From assembly GCA_018333775.1 (NCBI GenBank), contig JAGXSO010000055.1:1-16231 (forward strand): a stretch of 16,231 bases of DNA, given 5' to 3'. The stretch comes from Truepera sp. GTDB taxonomy: Bacteria; Deinococcota; Deinococci; Deinococcales; Trueperaceae. A model generated the notes under the pieces. It was not told the origin of the DNA and ran no database searches. It saw only the letters and a list, made by a program, of their open reading frames with translations. Of the stretch, positions 13,897-16,231 are shown piece after piece; the stretch's first letter is position 1; each line of letters starts with the position of its first letter. The translations under genes and the position numbers were made by a program.

Positions 13897-14556
13897 CTAA
13901 GACTCGGTTATAAGTAGCCGGCCGGCCTCGTGCAGCGAGGCGACTCGCCAGGGTGTCAGTGCGGCAAAAGCCGCCTCGGGCTCCCCAAAGGTGATAGCGA
14001 CACAGCTCATCCCGGCGCTTACCGCCGCAGTGACGCCGGCGATGCTGTCCTCGAAGGCTACGCAGCGCTCAGCCGCGACACCGAGTGCGGCAGCCGCATG
14101 GTGATAGAGGTCGGGTGCGGGCTTGCCGGCTTGCACTTCATCGACCGAAAAGCGCCGGGGTATGAGCGCGGCCCAGGAGTGAGGGCGCAAGGTGGCTGCC
14201 ACTACCTTAGCGGGCGAGTTAGAGACAATGGCTCGAGCCTTCCCTAGTGCCGCTACCTGCTCGACTAGCTCTTTGGCCCCAGGACGTGCGGGTGCCTTAT
14301 CGAGGCGGGATAAAACCGCTGGCTCGAGCGCCCTCAGAAAGTCGGCCCCCTTCGCTTGCAGCCCGTAACGCTCACGCAGCAACGCCAGCAGCGCCGCCGT
14401 GTCGAGCCCGCGAAGCTCAGCCAGTGCCATCTCAGGCAGCACCGTGCCGAAGTGGGCCGCAACCGCCTGCTCGGCCTTGAACCACAAGGGCTCGGTGTCG
14501 ACCAGCGTACCGTCCAGATCGAAGAGCACCGCCTCGACCTCGGCTAACCTCAGCAC
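13897..14556 (-). CDS. HAD-superfamily phosphatase (beta-phosphoglucomutase/phosphoglycolate phosphatase-like)
   Basis: This cytoplasmic hydrolase of 219 residues uses an aspartate phospho-intermediate. Motif I is FDLDGTLVD (12-20; nucleophile Asp 13, acid/base Asp 15), motif II VSNSPA (111-116), motif III Lys 145 in AGKPAPDLY, and motif IV FEDS (168-171). A helical cap (about 23-90) places it in subfamily IA. The frame remains open upstream to 14766, but that part lies over the permease gene in another frame. GTG 14556 was chosen because it follows the permease stop after one base (TAGTG) and begins just before motif I. The tight spacing suggests translation linked to the permease operon. 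The substrate is unknown. Confidence 0.9.
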   Translation of the reverse strand: MLRLAEVEAVLFDLDGTLVDTEPLWFKAEQAVAAHFGTVLPEMALAELRGLDTAALLALLRERYGLQAKGADFLRALEPAVLSRLDKAPARPGAKELVEQVAALGKARAIVSNSPAKVVAATLRPHSWAALIPRRFSVDEVQAGKPAPDLYHHAAAALGVAAERCVAFEDSIAGVTAAVSAGMSCVAITFGEPEAAFAALTPWRVASLHEAGRLLITES

Positions 14557-14557
14557 A

Positions 14558-15483
<926 letters not shown>

Positions 15484-15484
<1 letters not shown>

Positions 15485-16231
15485 TAGCCGGTCCTTATCC
15501 GCGGATCGATGAGGCTGTAGCACAGGTCGGTTAGATAATGGATGCTGATAGCGATAAACGCGATAAAAATGGTCATAGCTTGCACCAGCGGAAAGTCGCT
15601 GTCGCGAATGGCACCCTCAAGCAGCGTCCCCAGACCCGGCCAGGCAAAGACCACCTCGATATAGATCGAGCCACCCAACAGGTAGGTGAACTGGATGCCG
15701 AGCACGCTGATAATGGGAATAGCGACATTGGGCAGGACGTGGCGAAATGAGACGTGCGAGGCCCTAAGCCCCTTCGAGTACGCCGTGCGGATGAAGTCGG
15801 AGCTGCGCACCTCCAGCACCACCGAGCGCGTCAGCCTCACTAGCTGTCCCATGCCCGAGAAGCCGAGCGCGATTGCGGGCAGCACTAGCGAAGCCAGCGA
15901 GTCGCGGCCAAACGAGGGGAGCCAGCGCAGCTCGACGGCAAACAGGAGGATCAGCAGCATCCCCAGCCAGAAGCTGGGAACGGTCTGTCCCAACAGCCCT
16001 ACCCCCCGCGCCATGCGGTCGGCGAGCGAGCCGGGGTTCATCCCGCCCAGCACGCCCAGCGGCACCGCTACCAGCACGGCAAAGAGCAGCGCGGCCAGGG
16101 CCAGTTCGACCGTAGCAGGAAGGCGCTGCCAGATCAGCTCGAGGTTATCTTGCCTGAAGCGCAGGCTCTGCCCCAAGTCGCCTTGCAGCGCCCCGCCGAT
16201 GAAGCCGGCCAACTGCCGGTAGAGCGGCTCC
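15484..16231 (-). CDS. dppB: Dipeptide/oligopeptide ABC transporter permease, DppB/OppB type (partial, N-terminus beyond right edge)
   Basis: The frame is open to the right edge and 248 residues are visible. A TTG at 16212 is not a real start, since the frame continues upstream with EPLYRQ, and the family normally has about 80-90 more residues including the first membrane helix. Visible features are GDLGQSLRF, the LPATVELALAALLFA membrane segment, the EAA loop YSKGLRASHVSFRHVLPN, and the C-terminal membrane block ending CYSLIDPRIR, all typical of DppB/OppB. It pairs with the following DppC gene, its stop overlapping that start codon. The substrate-binding protein and ATPase genes are not in the window and would be expected upstream or elsewhere. 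Confidence 0.93.

Noticed and set aside
15485..15523. Upstream ATG start for DppC inside DppB
   Set aside because: The TAATG overlap at 15484 is the typical permease arrangement, and the extra 13 residues are not family-like.

Overview
The window is about 60% GC and gene-dense, and it looks like a chromosomal segment of a Deinococcota bacterium, most likely near the Truepera/Deinococcus lineage. The support is a Taq-type (M32) carboxypeptidase, an outer-envelope protein with an N-terminal SLH domain, coiled coil and C-terminal beta barrel, an IspF with a GYGEDTH metal motif, -10 boxes placed so that some mRNAs would be leaderless, and a sufC-sufB-sufD order without sufS beside it. The assignment is inferred from gene content; no rRNA or other phylogenetic marker is present. 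No tRNA, rRNA, CRISPR array or transposase was found.

Layout. 1-938 (-): 5' part of a bacterial dynamin-like GTPase that runs off the left edge. 939-1375: repeat-rich intergenic region with a 19-bp tandem array. 1376-4354 (+): tightly packed operon of M32 carboxypeptidase, YbaK-type deacylase and a secreted DsbA-like protein. 4358-5188 (-): EamA-family exporter, convergent with the previous gene at a 3-nt gap. 5311-5790 (+): ispF, preceded by a tiny overlapping ORF. 5850-6980 (-): SLH/collagen-like/barrel protein with its own terminator. 7245-7568 (-): Rieske ferredoxin. 7569-7939: a second, inverted copy of the intergenic repeat, carrying a 110-bp palindromic insertion. 7940-11933 (-): the suf operon, sufC-sufB-antitoxin-toxin-sufD. 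12077-13036 (-): Ser/Thr kinase. 13085-13756 (-): UPF0173 metallo-beta-lactamase-fold hydrolase. 13897-16231 (-): dipeptide/oligopeptide ABC permeases DppB (partial) and DppC, followed by a translationally linked HAD phosphatase.

How the genes fit together. SufB, SufC and SufD form the scaffold complex for Fe-S cluster assembly. The Rieske protein downstream is an Fe-S protein that could be a client or an electron donor. The suf promoter lies beside a large nested inverted repeat, a candidate regulatory site. A RelE/Phd-type toxin-antitoxin pair sits between sufB and sufD and directly abuts sufD, which then lacks any ATG/GTG/TTG codon at its expected N-terminus. The peptidase, deacylase and DsbA-like genes form one short operon, and the right end looks like part of a peptide uptake operon.

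Most noteworthy: the mosaic SLH/coiled-coil/collagen/barrel protein; the toxin-antitoxin insertion and the odd sufD start; the paired inverted intergenic repeats with a MITE-like palindrome inside one copy; and the small ORFs that overlap the starts of ispF and the UPF0173 gene. No obviously new multi-gene system was recognised.
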